Positions 1 through 6,615 of a stretch of 8,998 bases of DNA are shown piece by piece. This DNA is from Candidatus Omnitrophota bacterium (GTDB lineage Bacteria > Omnitrophota > Gorgyraeia > Gygaellales > Profunditerraquicolaceae). Each line of letters begins with the position of its first letter. Position 1 is the stretch's first letter. A program made the translations under genes and the position numbers. Under the pieces are notes generated by a model. That model worked only from the letters and a program-made list of their open reading frames with translations, was not told where the DNA came from and ran no database searches. Where the stretch lies: contig JAQTZX010000045.1 of assembly GCA_028687525.1 (NCBI GenBank), forward strand, positions 1-8,998. The letters run 5' to 3'.

Positions 1-2
1 GC

Positions 3-875
3 TCCGGGTTGAAACGGGTCTCATACACCATGCCGGTCGCTTCAGCGCAGGTGAAGTCGGCTTTGCTTCTGGCGGGATTGTACGCTTCCGGAAAGACCGT
101 AGTCGTAGAACCGGTTCATACGCGGGATCATACCGAACGTTTGTTGAGACTTTTCAGGGCCGGTATTGCAGTATCAAAAAAAACAAAGGGTGCCGTTATC
201 TCGATTCGGGGAAAAAAGGAATTGGTCTCTCCCGGGATCATCCCGGTTCCCGGCGATATATCATCGGCCGCTTTTTTTATTGTCCTGGCCTGTTTGGTCC
301 CCGGATCCAGGATCAGGATAAAGAATGTGAGTTTGAATCCCTCCCGGATGGGTATAATCGGTGTTTTGAAAAGAATGAATGCGGATATTAGGATATCGAA
401 ATTAACGGCAAAGCGGCGTTCATGGGAGCCGTCCGGGGATATTGTAGTCAGATCCGGAAGTCTTAAAGGGACGGTAGTGAAGAAACGGGAGATCCCGTCA
501 TTGATCGATGAATTGCCGGTTCTTATGGTGGCCGCCTGTTTCGCGCACGGGAAAACGGTGCTGGAAGGAGTGGGGGAATTACGGGTGAAAGAAACCGACC
601 GCATCCGTTCTATGACCGGGAACCTGAAGAAGATGGGAGCGGTTATAGATATACGCGCAACTGCGGGAGGAGAAAATATCGTGATACGGGGGGGCAACGG
701 GCTTGATGGCGCTTCCGTAAAGAGTTTTGGCGATCATCGGACAGCCATGAGTCTGGCAGTGGCGGGATTGTCGGCCCGCGGCCGGACACGGATTGACGAT
801 GTTTCCTGCATAGATAAATCATTCCCGGGTTTTCTGCGGTTATTAAAAGAGATACTGGTTTCGCAGGGGGCCTAA
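3..875 (+). CDS. aroA: 3-phosphoshikimate 1-carboxyvinyltransferase (EPSP synthase), 5'-truncated
   Basis: This enzyme joins phosphoenolpyruvate to shikimate 3-phosphate in the shikimate pathway (cytoplasm). About 290 C-terminal residues are present out of a usual 420-440; the frame is open to the left edge, so the TTG at position 9 is not the true start. Family motifs visible in order are SAQVKSALLLAGL near the left edge, PGDISSAAFF, IDELPVL (the Asp equivalent to the catalytic D313 of E. coli), the signature KETDRI at nt 588-605, FGDHRTAM (His at 735-737, Arg at 738-740) and a C-terminal DKSFPGF with the conserved Lys. All substrate-binding landmarks of the C-terminal half are intact, so the gene looks functional. 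It ends 97 bp before mreB, with a promoter in between and no obvious terminator. I am very sure of the family. Confidence 0.97.
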   Translation, partial: SGLKRVSYTMPVASAQVKSALLLAGLYASGKTVVVEPVHTRDHTERLLRLFRAGIAVSKKTKGAVISIRGKKELVSPGIIPVPGDISSAAFFIVLACLVPGSRIRIKNVSLNPSRMGIIGVLKRMNADIRISKLTAKRRSWEPSGDIVVRSGSLKGTVVKKREIPSLIDELPVLMVAACFAHGKTVLEGVGELRVKETDRIRSMTGNLKKMGAVIDIRATAGGENIVIRGGNGLDGASVKSFGDHRTAMSLAVAGLSARGRTRIDDVSCIDKSFPGFLRLLKEILVSQGA

Positions 876-888
876 GGTAACATTTTAT

Positions 889-917
889 TTGACAGATACT
901 TTAATTCCTGTTAAAAT
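889..917 (+). promoter_or_regulatory. Probable sigma-70 promoter for the mre-mrd-rodA operon
   Basis: TTGACA at 889-894 is a perfect -35 box. It is followed by exactly 17 bp and TAAAAT at 912-917, one mismatch from the -10 consensus. Transcription would begin near 923-926, leaving a leader of about 50 nt before mreB. It lies just after the aroA stop, so it would uncouple the cell-shape genes from the aromatic pathway gene. It is predicted from sequence only. Confidence 0.75.
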
Positions 918-972
918 CACAACTTACAGTCAGGGATAATCATAACATTTTACCTTATCCGAGGAGATAGCC

Positions 973-2046
973 ATGGATAAAACCGGGAACATATTCAAAA
1001 AGTCGTTTGATTATCTGTTAGGTCTATTTTCCAATGATATGGGGGTAGATTTGGGGACGGCTACAACCCTTGTTTACGTGAAGGGGGAAGGTGTGGTGCT
1101 TTGTGAGCCGTCTGTAGTGGCCATTATGCGCGGTACGTCTCAAGTACTGGCTGTCGGAGAGGAAGCTAAACGCATGCTCGGGCGTACCCCGGGGAATATC
1201 CTGGCAATCAGGCCTATGAAAGACGGGGTTATCGCGGATTTTGAGATAACCGAGGCAATGCTGCGTTATTTTATCAAAAAGGTTCATCACCGGAGGGTTT
1301 TGGTAAGGCCGCGTATCCTGATAGCAGTTCCGTCAGGGATAACCGAAGTGGAAAAAAGGGCGGTTAAGGATTCCGCGGAACGCGCCGGTGCCCGCGAGGT
1401 TTTCCTGGTTGAAGAGCCTATGGCGGCGGCAATCGGGGTTGGTCTGCCCATACAGGAGCCGGTGGGGAATATGATCATTGATATCGGCGGCGGAACAACT
1501 GAAATAGCGGTCATTTCTCTGGCGGGGATCGTGTTTTCGAAATCGATCCGTATCGGCGGAGACGAGATGGACGACGCTATTATAGAATATTTGAAAAAGA
1601 CATATAATCTTATGATCGGCGAACGCACCGCGGAGGAAATAAAGATCAAGATCGGTTCCGCGTATCCTTTGCCCGAAGAGTTGACTTTGGAGATTAAAGG
1701 GCGCGACCTGGTGGCCGGGCTTCCGAAAACAGTCAGCATAACTTCCGAAGAGATCCGGGAATCTCTGCAGGAACCGGTCCGGGCGATTTTAGAGTCCGCC
1801 AAAATTTCCCTTGAGAGGACGCCTCCGGAACTTGCCGGGGACCTGATTGAACACGGCATTGTGCTGGCGGGCGGCGGTTCTCAGTTGAAGGGACTGGATA
1901 AACTTATCGCGGAAGAAACCGGTTTACCCGTGCATCTTTCCGAAAATCCTAATACTGCGGTGGTACGCGGCACCGGAAAAGTCTTGAATGAGATCCGCTA
2001 TCTCAAAAAAGTGACCGTTCCCATAAAGTCCGAGATGCATGCATAG
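973..2046 (+). CDS. mreB: Rod-shape-determining actin-like protein MreB
   Basis: MreB is a bacterial actin homologue that forms membrane-bound filaments and directs lateral cell-wall synthesis. The 357 residues carry the actin-fold signatures: phosphate-1 loop DLGTATT (residues 26-32), phosphate-2 loop DIGGGTTE (170-177) and adenosine motif GIVLAGGGS (295-303). The start is set by a strong GAGGAG ribosome binding site at 961-966, six bases before ATG. The roughly 20 residues before the actin fold (FKKSFDYLLGLFS) are lysine- and hydrophobic-rich and could be the amphipathic membrane-binding helix typical of Gram-negative MreB, somewhat longer than in E. coli. It is the first gene of the operon after the 889-917 promoter and is followed by mreC. 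Length and motifs are normal. Confidence 0.98.
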   Translation: MDKTGNIFKKSFDYLLGLFSNDMGVDLGTATTLVYVKGEGVVLCEPSVVAIMRGTSQVLAVGEEAKRMLGRTPGNILAIRPMKDGVIADFEITEAMLRYFIKKVHHRRVLVRPRILIAVPSGITEVEKRAVKDSAERAGAREVFLVEEPMAAAIGVGLPIQEPVGNMIIDIGGGTTEIAVISLAGIVFSKSIRIGGDEMDDAIIEYLKKTYNLMIGERTAEEIKIKIGSAYPLPEELTLEIKGRDLVAGLPKTVSITSEEIRESLQEPVRAILESAKISLERTPPELAGDLIEHGIVLAGGGSQLKGLDKLIAEETGLPVHLSENPNTAVVRGTGKVLNEIRYLKKVTVPIKSEMHA

Positions 2047-2069
2047 GCAGTACCGCAGTTCTCACGCAT

Positions 2070-2842
2070 ATGTCCCCGCTTAAAAAAAAAACCTTATAAT
2101 TTTCATAATATGTGCCGCGGCCATAGTGTTGTTTTCGTGCGCGGTTCCTTCCTTTAGGAATTCCATCGTTCAGTTTTTCCGGGCGCCGCTGGGTTTGATC
2201 GCGGCATTGAAAAGAGAGTTCGAAGGAGTTGTTTTTTATCATCGGAATTATATCCAGAACCGCCGGCTGCGGAATGAGAATGATCTTTTAAAAAATAAAC
2301 TGAATGAATCCCGGGAATTGTTCCAGGAGAATAAGAGGTTAAGACAACTCCTCGGTATTAAGAAGAATTATCCGTATAAAGTGATCGCCGCCGCGGTTAT
2401 CGGGCGCGATCCTTCGAACTGGTCTTCCGTTGTCATTATCGATAAAGGAAAAAATAACGGCGTCAAACCGGGGTATGTCGCGGTAAGTTTCCTGGGGCTG
2501 GCCGGGAAGGTAGTTGAAACGGGGAATTCCGCCGCCAAGGTTATGCTGGTAAACGACCCGAATTTCGCGGTTTCCGCGCAGATACAAAGGACCCGTCAGG
2601 AAGGGGCGGTTTTCGGGGGGCTGGGCGGCGTGCTTACCATGAAGTATTTGACTAAAACTTCGGATGTGAAATCTGGAGACGTGGTGGTAACCTCGGGGTT
2701 GAGCGAATCTTATCCAAAAGGGCTGCTTATCGGCAGTGTTGTGGAGAGCGGAGAAGAACTTTCCGGGTTGAGCCGTTTCGCGGTTATCAAGCCGGCGGTT
2801 GAGCCTTCCAATATCGAGGAAATACTGATTATCATACCATGA
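2070..2842 (+). CDS. mreC: Rod-shape-determining protein MreC, with an apparent frameshift at its 5' end
   Basis: MreC is a bitopic inner-membrane protein whose periplasmic part scaffolds PBP2 and RodA. The main frame shows a coiled coil (nt about 2240-2355, RLRNENDLLKNKL and QENKRLRQLLG) and the two-barrel MreC domain (VIGRDPSNWSS, IDKGKNNGVKPG, LAGKVVE, VTSGLSESYPKG). The frame is open from 2084 to the stop at 2840-2842, but its only usual start codon near the 5' end is GTG 2126, which would cut most of the membrane helix away and has no ribosome binding site. An ATG at 2070 begins MSPLKKK in another frame. One extra A in the A-run 2082-2091 would join it to NLIIIFIICAAAIVLFS, a normal MreC anchor, giving about 257 residues. 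The gene overlaps mreD by ATGA. The family is certain; the state of the 5' end is not (sequencing error, slippage or mutation). Confidence 0.9.
2082..2091 (+). other. Ten-A homopolymer at the mreC 5' end
   Basis: Ten consecutive A follow ATG TCC CCG CTT. As written, translation from ATG 2070 stops at TAA 2097-2099. With eleven A, or with a -1 slip on the run, the same ATG reads into the MreC transmembrane helix. Runs of this length are prone to indels in sequencing and replication and to polymerase or ribosome slippage. Confidence 0.85.
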
Positions 2843-3333
2843 AAAATTTACGTTTTTTCCTGATTATCGTGGCGGCGGCTGTTCTGCAGTCCTCGGTCGT
2901 GGATTATTTCAGGGTATTCCGTGTTTCCCCGGATCTGCTCTTGATCTGCGTGGTCCTCGCAAGTTTGCACGCGGGGTGGCGCGGGGCACTGGCTTTGAGT
3001 TTTTTGGGCGGTGTACTGAAAGATTGCCTTGGTTTGAATCCCGCGGGGTTTTATACCGTATTATTCCCGTTGATCGGTTTCATAACCGTTAAACTTTCCC
3101 GGGATCTTGCTATAGATAACGGACCTTTTGGAGCTCTGTTTATTTTTGTCGTGGCTTTCATCTGCGACATATGCATCATGATCTCTCTTGGTTTTCTGGG
3201 AACCGTTGTCAGCCGGGGGATAATGTTCCGGATATTGGCGGTGGAGCCGTTATACACCGCTGGTTTTTTCTTACTGGTGTGCGGGGTATTAAAACCTCTC
3301 CTGCATCCGTTTTCGGCAAAATCATATCTGTAA
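2839..3333 (+). CDS. mreD: Rod-shape-determining membrane protein MreD
   Basis: MreD is a small polytopic inner-membrane protein that works with MreC in the elongasome. The 164 residues are almost wholly hydrophobic, with about five to six predicted membrane segments. The early stretch RVSPDLLLICVVLASLHAG followed by GFLGGVLKDCLGLNPAG-like sequence (here SFLGGVLKDCLGLNPAGFY) is the typical MreD core. The ATG overlaps the mreC stop (ATGA at 2839-2842), so translation is probably coupled to mreC, and no separate ribosome binding site is obvious. Length is normal for the family (150-180). Family recognition rests on the membrane pattern, this core motif and the position between mreC and mrdA. 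Confidence 0.93.
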   Translation: MKNLRFFLIIVAAAVLQSSVVDYFRVFRVSPDLLLICVVLASLHAGWRGALALSFLGGVLKDCLGLNPAGFYTVLFPLIGFITVKLSRDLAIDNGPFGALFIFVVAFICDICIMISLGFLGTVVSRGIMFRILAVEPLYTAGFFLLVCGVLKPLLHPFSAKSYL

Positions 3334-3341
3334 TATTTTTT

Positions 3342-5057
3342 ATGCGGATTAAATTAGTCGGACTGATCTGTGTTTTTATTTTTCTGTTTCTGGCCGCCGG
3401 TCTGTTGAACCTCGGCGTTATCCACTACGGGAAATACAGGGAATTGAGCGAAAAGAACTGTATCCGTCTTATCCCACAGCCGGGGAGCAGGGGAAAGATT
3501 ATCAGCAGTGAAGGCTCGTGCCTTGCGGATAATTATCTGGCTTATGACATTATGCTGCTTCCCCAGGATCATGATCTGCTGAAGCGTTCCCTGAAATCCC
3601 TGGCGGCGGTTTTGAATATCGGCTTGGAGGAAATAAATGCGAGGTACAAGGCCGGGTATATTTCTCCCAGTATGCCGGTTACTATCATGAAGAACGTGAA
3701 TAGCAGGAGGGCTATTGCGGTGGAGGAAGCCAAATCAGGCATAAATGGGGTGGTCATACAGCCGGCGCCCCTGCGTTCGTATCCTTACGGCAGTACTGCC
3801 GCGCATGTAATCGGTTACCTGGCGGAAATAGACCACTGGCGGCTTACCAAGTTAGCCGATTACGGGTATAAGACTAAGGATAAAGTGGGTTTCGGCGGGA
3901 TAGAGGAAAAATATGATTACTATTTGAAGCAGGAGGACGGCGGATTATCGGTTGAGGTTGACCGTAGAGGAAAGATCGTCCGCGTTATCGGTTTTAAGCC
4001 GCCGCAGAGCGGAAAAAATATTCAACTGACCATAGAGTTGAAATTACAGCAGTTGGTGGAGGAGTCTCTGGACGGCCGCAACGGCTGTGTGGTGATCATG
4101 AATCCGTACAGCGGCGGGATCCTTGCGATGGCAAACGGCCTGGATTTTGATCCGGGCGCGTTCCTTGATACAGCGTCCCGGGATGAAGTAAAAAAGATCG
4201 TTACCGACAAGAATGCTTTGTTATTGAACCGCAGTATCAAGGGGTTGTATCCACCCGGTTCTATATTTAAGTGTATTGTGGCTACGGCCGCCCTGGAATC
4301 GGGGAAGATGTCGCCCTCGACAAAATTTTTCTGTCAGGGCGGTCTTACCGTAGGCAATAATGAATTTGCCTGTTGGGAGAAGCATGGAGAAGAGGATTTG
4401 ATACAGGCAATTGCTCATTCCTGCGACGTTTATTTTTACAAAACCGGCCTTTTGATCGGGCCGCAGGCAATACACGATTACGCGGAAAAATTCGGTCTGG
4501 CCAAACCGACGACCATCGAGCTTCCCTATGAAGCGGGAGGTTTTATCCCCAGTCCGCTTTGGAAAAGGCTTTACCGGTTCAAAAGCTGGTTCGACGGAGA
4601 TACGGCGAATATGTCGATCGGACAGGGGGATGTCCTGGTGACTCCTTTGCAGATGGCCCGGATGATGTCGGTATTCGCGAATCATGGGAAACTTGTCCGG
4701 CCTTTTATAGTGAAAGCTATAGACGGACAGGATGTATCGAATTATCACCGGGACAGCATAGAATTGCCCTTTAAGGAAAGTACAGTCGATGTTGTGCGCA
4801 GGGGGTTGCGCGATGTTGTTACCGATACGCAAGGTACCGCCAGGATTTTAGCTGCGCTTTCCGTTCCGGTTGCCGGGAAAACGGGGACTGCCGAGGTGTC
4901 AGGCAAATTATCTCACGGATGGTTCGTGGGATTTTTTCCGTACCAGACCCCGCGTTTTGTAATCTGTGTGTTTCTTGAGAATGGGGGGTCGGGACAGGTG
5001 GCAACAGGGCTTGCGAAAGAGATCATAGAGAAAATGACCAGGGAAAATATGATTTAG
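3342..5057 (+). CDS. mrdA: Penicillin-binding protein 2, elongasome transpeptidase
   Basis: This class B penicillin-binding protein cross-links new peptidoglycan during elongation, anchored in the inner membrane with its catalytic domain in the periplasm. The 571 residues show one N-terminal membrane helix (about 3-24), the dimerisation-domain entry RGKI (50-53), and the transpeptidase motifs S307-I-F-K310, S360-C-D362 and K513-T-G-T516. The SxD second motif is normal for PBP2-type enzymes. The usual RGxIxDRNG stretch reads RGKIISSEG here. I chose ATG 3342 because it places the membrane helix at the N-terminus as in the family; the longer open frame from 3171 would overlap mreD by more than 160 bp. 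No good ribosome binding site precedes it, and the 8-nt gap to mreD suggests coupling. RodA, its partner, follows. Confidence 0.96.
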   Translation: MRIKLVGLICVFIFLFLAAGLLNLGVIHYGKYRELSEKNCIRLIPQPGSRGKIISSEGSCLADNYLAYDIMLLPQDHDLLKRSLKSLAAVLNIGLEEINARYKAGYISPSMPVTIMKNVNSRRAIAVEEAKSGINGVVIQPAPLRSYPYGSTAAHVIGYLAEIDHWRLTKLADYGYKTKDKVGFGGIEEKYDYYLKQEDGGLSVEVDRRGKIVRVIGFKPPQSGKNIQLTIELKLQQLVEESLDGRNGCVVIMNPYSGGILAMANGLDFDPGAFLDTASRDEVKKIVTDKNALLLNRSIKGLYPPGSIFKCIVATAALESGKMSPSTKFFCQGGLTVGNNEFACWEKHGEEDLIQAIAHSCDVYFYKTGLLIGPQAIHDYAEKFGLAKPTTIELPYEAGGFIPSPLWKRLYRFKSWFDGDTANMSIGQGDVLVTPLQMARMMSVFANHGKLVRPFIVKAIDGQDVSNYHRDSIELPFKESTVDVVRRGLRDVVTDTQGTARILAALSVPVAGKTGTAEVSGKLSHGWFVGFFPYQTPRFVICVFLENGGSGQVATGLAKEIIEKMTRENMI

Positions 5058-5072
5058 AAGCGGGATCCGCAT

Positions 5073-5096
5073 GGGGGCGAACGGCCGTTCGCCCCC
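5073..5096. repeat. Perfect 24-bp GC-rich palindrome between mrdA and rodA
   Basis: Bases 5073-5084 (GGGGGCGAACGG) are followed directly by their exact reverse complement, with no spacer. In mRNA this would make a very stable hairpin ending 11 bases before the rodA ribosome binding site at 5108-5112. No U-tract follows, so it is unlikely to be a classic terminator. It could act as an mRNA processing or stability element, a translation modulator of rodA, or a dispersed palindromic repeat. Confidence 0.9.
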
Positions 5097-5119
5097 GCCA
5101 AAAACGCGGAGGAATATGC

Positions 5120-6223
5120 GTGAACAGGACTGAACTCAAGATTTTGATTGTTGCGGTCATTATTTCGATAACCGGCATACTTTCCATATACAGCAATACG
5201 TATTGTAAAGAGGGGGAGATTTGGTCGATCATTTATAAACGCCAGATAATCTGGACGGCGTTGGGCATTGCGGTTTATTTGTTCATTTCCCGCGTCAACT
5301 ACCGGAAATTCTGGGATTTGACCTATGTGTTATACTTTCTGGCTTTGCTGCTGCTCTTTATAGTTTTTATTTCCGGAGTGGTCCGTCTCGGCGCTCAACG
5401 CTGGATCCGGCTGGCTTGGTTTAATTTTCAGCCCTCGGAGGTCGTCAAACTGGTTATAGTGGTTTTTCTGGCCAGGTATTTCAGCAGGAAATCCGCGGAT
5501 GACATGTCTTTAAAGGTTAACAGGTACGGTATGTTCAAGGCACTCATTCTGCCGTTCGTTTTTGTGGCTGTTCCGACTTTTTTCATTATTGAACAGCCGG
5601 ACCTGGGAAGCGGGGTTATCGTTATATGTATTTTTATGGCCATGCTTTTCCTGGCAAACGTGAAGTTAAAATATATTGCTTTCTTTTTAGTTCTTTCCCT
5701 CCTGGTTTTGCCTGTCGGCTGGGGAATGCTAAGGGATTATCAAAAGGAAAGACTGCTGGTTTTTTTGAATCCCGGAATAGATCCTTTGGGAGCCGGGTAT
5801 ACCATTATTCAGTCAAAGATCGCGGTTGGTTCCGGAGGGTTATTAGGAAAAGGCTGGCTCGCGGGAACGCAGAACCAGCTGCATTTTCTGCCGGAATCGC
5901 ATACTGATTTTATTTTTGCCGTTTTTTCGGAAGAGCGGGGAGTGCTGGGAGCTCTGCTATTATTGGCGCTGTATTTTTTCCTTATCCAGCAGGCTCTTTC
6001 CATCGCGTCCCGCACCAGCGATACCTTCGGTAAGCTTCTTGCCAGCGGAATCGGGCTGGTTTTGACCATACAGGTTTTTATCAACGTCGCAATGAATATG
6101 GGGATGGCCCCTGTAGTGGGCCTGCCGCTGCCCCTGATGAGCTACGGCGGTTCATCCGTCATCGTGACATACGCGGCCCTGGGCATGCTGGTGAATATCA
6201 ACAAGCATCGCGCGGTGTTCTAG
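5120..6223 (+). CDS. rodA: Peptidoglycan glycosyltransferase RodA (SEDS family)
   Basis: RodA polymerises lipid II into glycan strands and partners with PBP2 in lateral wall growth. The 367 residues form a polytopic membrane protein of about ten helices. SEDS landmarks are RLGAQRWI then FQPSE (103-107), the loop FLPESHTDFIF containing the catalytic Asp (D263 here, matching D262 of E. coli RodA), and the C-terminal GLPLPLMSYGGSS (about 334-346). GTG 5120 is chosen because GGAGG at 5108-5112 sits seven bases upstream; the nearby ATG at 5116 is out of frame and stops after five codons. Position beside mrdA and mreBCD identifies it as RodA rather than the division paralogue FtsW. A perfect palindrome lies just upstream. 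It is the last gene of the core operon before the accessory segment. Confidence 0.97.
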   Translation: MNRTELKILIVAVIISITGILSIYSNTYCKEGEIWSIIYKRQIIWTALGIAVYLFISRVNYRKFWDLTYVLYFLALLLLFIVFISGVVRLGAQRWIRLAWFNFQPSEVVKLVIVVFLARYFSRKSADDMSLKVNRYGMFKALILPFVFVAVPTFFIIEQPDLGSGVIVICIFMAMLFLANVKLKYIAFFLVLSLLVLPVGWGMLRDYQKERLLVFLNPGIDPLGAGYTIIQSKIAVGSGGLLGKGWLAGTQNQLHFLPESHTDFIFAVFSEERGVLGALLLLALYFFLIQQALSIASRTSDTFGKLLASGIGLVLTIQVFINVAMNMGMAPVVGLPLPLMSYGGSSVIVTYAALGMLVNINKHRAVF

Positions 6224-6304
6224 GTGCTTCAGTATTTTGCCTGTGGCTGTGAATATGCGCAAGTGAGGAAAAATTAGGGTATTTCCTCGCTCAGAAAGAT
6301 TTTC

Positions 6305-6329
6305 CACTGATTTTCTTCGAAAACCAGTG
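6305..6329. repeat. Side hairpin in the left arm, first copy of a similar hairpin pair
   Basis: CACTG.TTTTC pairs with GAAAA.CAGTG around a TTC loop, 10 of 11 positions complementary. It has no counterpart in the right arm of the foldback, so it looks like an insertion there. The segment TCGAAAACCAG at its end resembles TTGAAAACCAG at 6540-6550. Confidence 0.65.
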
Positions 6330-6370
6330 ACCGCAAAATTTATCCCGCGTTTTCGGCGGCTGCGGAACTC

Positions 6371-6396
6371 GCGCTTTTGTCTCTAGGCAAAAGCGC
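6371..6396. repeat. Inner perfect hairpin of the foldback centre
   Basis: GCGCTTTTG at 6371-6379 pairs perfectly with CAAAAGCGC at 6388-6396 over an 8-base loop. It lies inside the large inverted repeat and would form one branch of the folded structure. No T-tract follows it, so it is not a standard intrinsic terminator. Confidence 0.8.
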
Positions 6397-6412
6397 TCAG
6401 ACATCCTCGCCG

Positions 6413-6442
6413 TCCCGGTATTGTCGCTTCGCTCCACCGGGA
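6413..6442. repeat. Second inner hairpin of the foldback centre
   Basis: TCCCGGT at 6413-6419 pairs perfectly with ACCGGGA at 6436-6442 across a 16-base loop containing GTCGCTTCGCTC. Together with the 6371-6396 hairpin it fills most of the region between the two main arms, giving a branched fold. Confidence 0.7.
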
Positions 6443-6526
6443 TTCCCGAAAACGCGTGACAAATTTTGCTAAAATTTTAATTCGCGAGCAAATACCCGGA
6501 TCTTTCCTTACGAACCATTTCGAGCT

Positions 6527-6550
6527 ACTGGTTAAATTGTTGAAAACCAG
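6527..6550. repeat. Second copy of the AACCAG hairpin, outside the foldback
   Basis: CTGGTT at 6528-6533 pairs with AACCAG at 6545-6550. The whole stretch resembles the 6305-6329 hairpin in direct orientation (shared ACTG start and GAAAACCAG end), so the two may be diverged copies of one short repeat. Confidence 0.5.
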
Positions 6551-6568
6551 AAAATTATAAAAAATACT
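6540..6568 (+). promoter_or_regulatory. Possible promoter upstream of the ORF6N gene
   Basis: TTGAAA at 6540-6545 and AATACT at 6563-6568 are separated by 17 bp. The -35 is 5 of 6 and the -10 only 4 of 6 to consensus, in AT-rich sequence where chance matches are common. It would give a leader of about 40 nt before ATG 6616. It is a weak call, made because an inserted gene after a foldback probably needs its own promoter. Confidence 0.3.
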
Positions 6569-6615
6569 GTTAGATTTCAGCGCCTCTCCCGTCTATTATA
6601 GTGGGAGGTGTAGAG

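Larger units (their letters stand above)
6261..6512. repeat. Large imperfect inverted repeat (foldback element, possibly MITE-like or a structured RNA)
   Basis: The stretch 6224-6615 has no credible gene and is dominated by a foldback. The left arm 6333-6356 and right arm 6446-6469 match at 22 of 24 positions as inverted copies (GCAAAATTT ... CGCGTTTTCGG). Pairing continues outward: 6278-6290 (GGGTATTT.CTCGC) with 6485-6497, and GAGGAAA-type bases near 6265-6271 with the CTTTCCTTAC side at 6501-6510. The left arm is about 29 bp longer because it holds its own hairpin (6305-6329). The 89-bp centre holds two further hairpins. This shape fits a non-autonomous foldback element or a folded transcript; no transposase or target-site duplication is evident. 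Confidence 0.75.

Noticed and set aside
3171..3341. Upstream extension of the PBP2 reading frame by 57 residues
   Set aside because: It would overlap mreD by more than 160 bp, and the added residues do not resemble a PBP2 N-terminus. ATG 3342 puts the membrane helix where the family has it.
4221..4832. A 203-residue open frame on the minus strand inside mrdA
   Set aside because: It lies fully opposite a strongly conserved gene and shows no family motif. The same applies to the minus-strand frames opposite aroA, mreB and the radical SAM gene.
5073..5096. Intrinsic terminator between mrdA and rodA
   Set aside because: The stem is strong but no run of T follows, and rodA needs to be transcribed with its operon.
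5116..5118. ATG just before rodA as its start
   Set aside because: It is out of frame with RodA and reaches a stop after five codons; GTG 5120 has the correct frame and a ribosome binding site.
6224..6615. A protein-coding gene in the 390-bp gap after rodA
   Set aside because: No open frame of useful length with a ribosome binding site is present; the sequence is dominated by inverted repeats.
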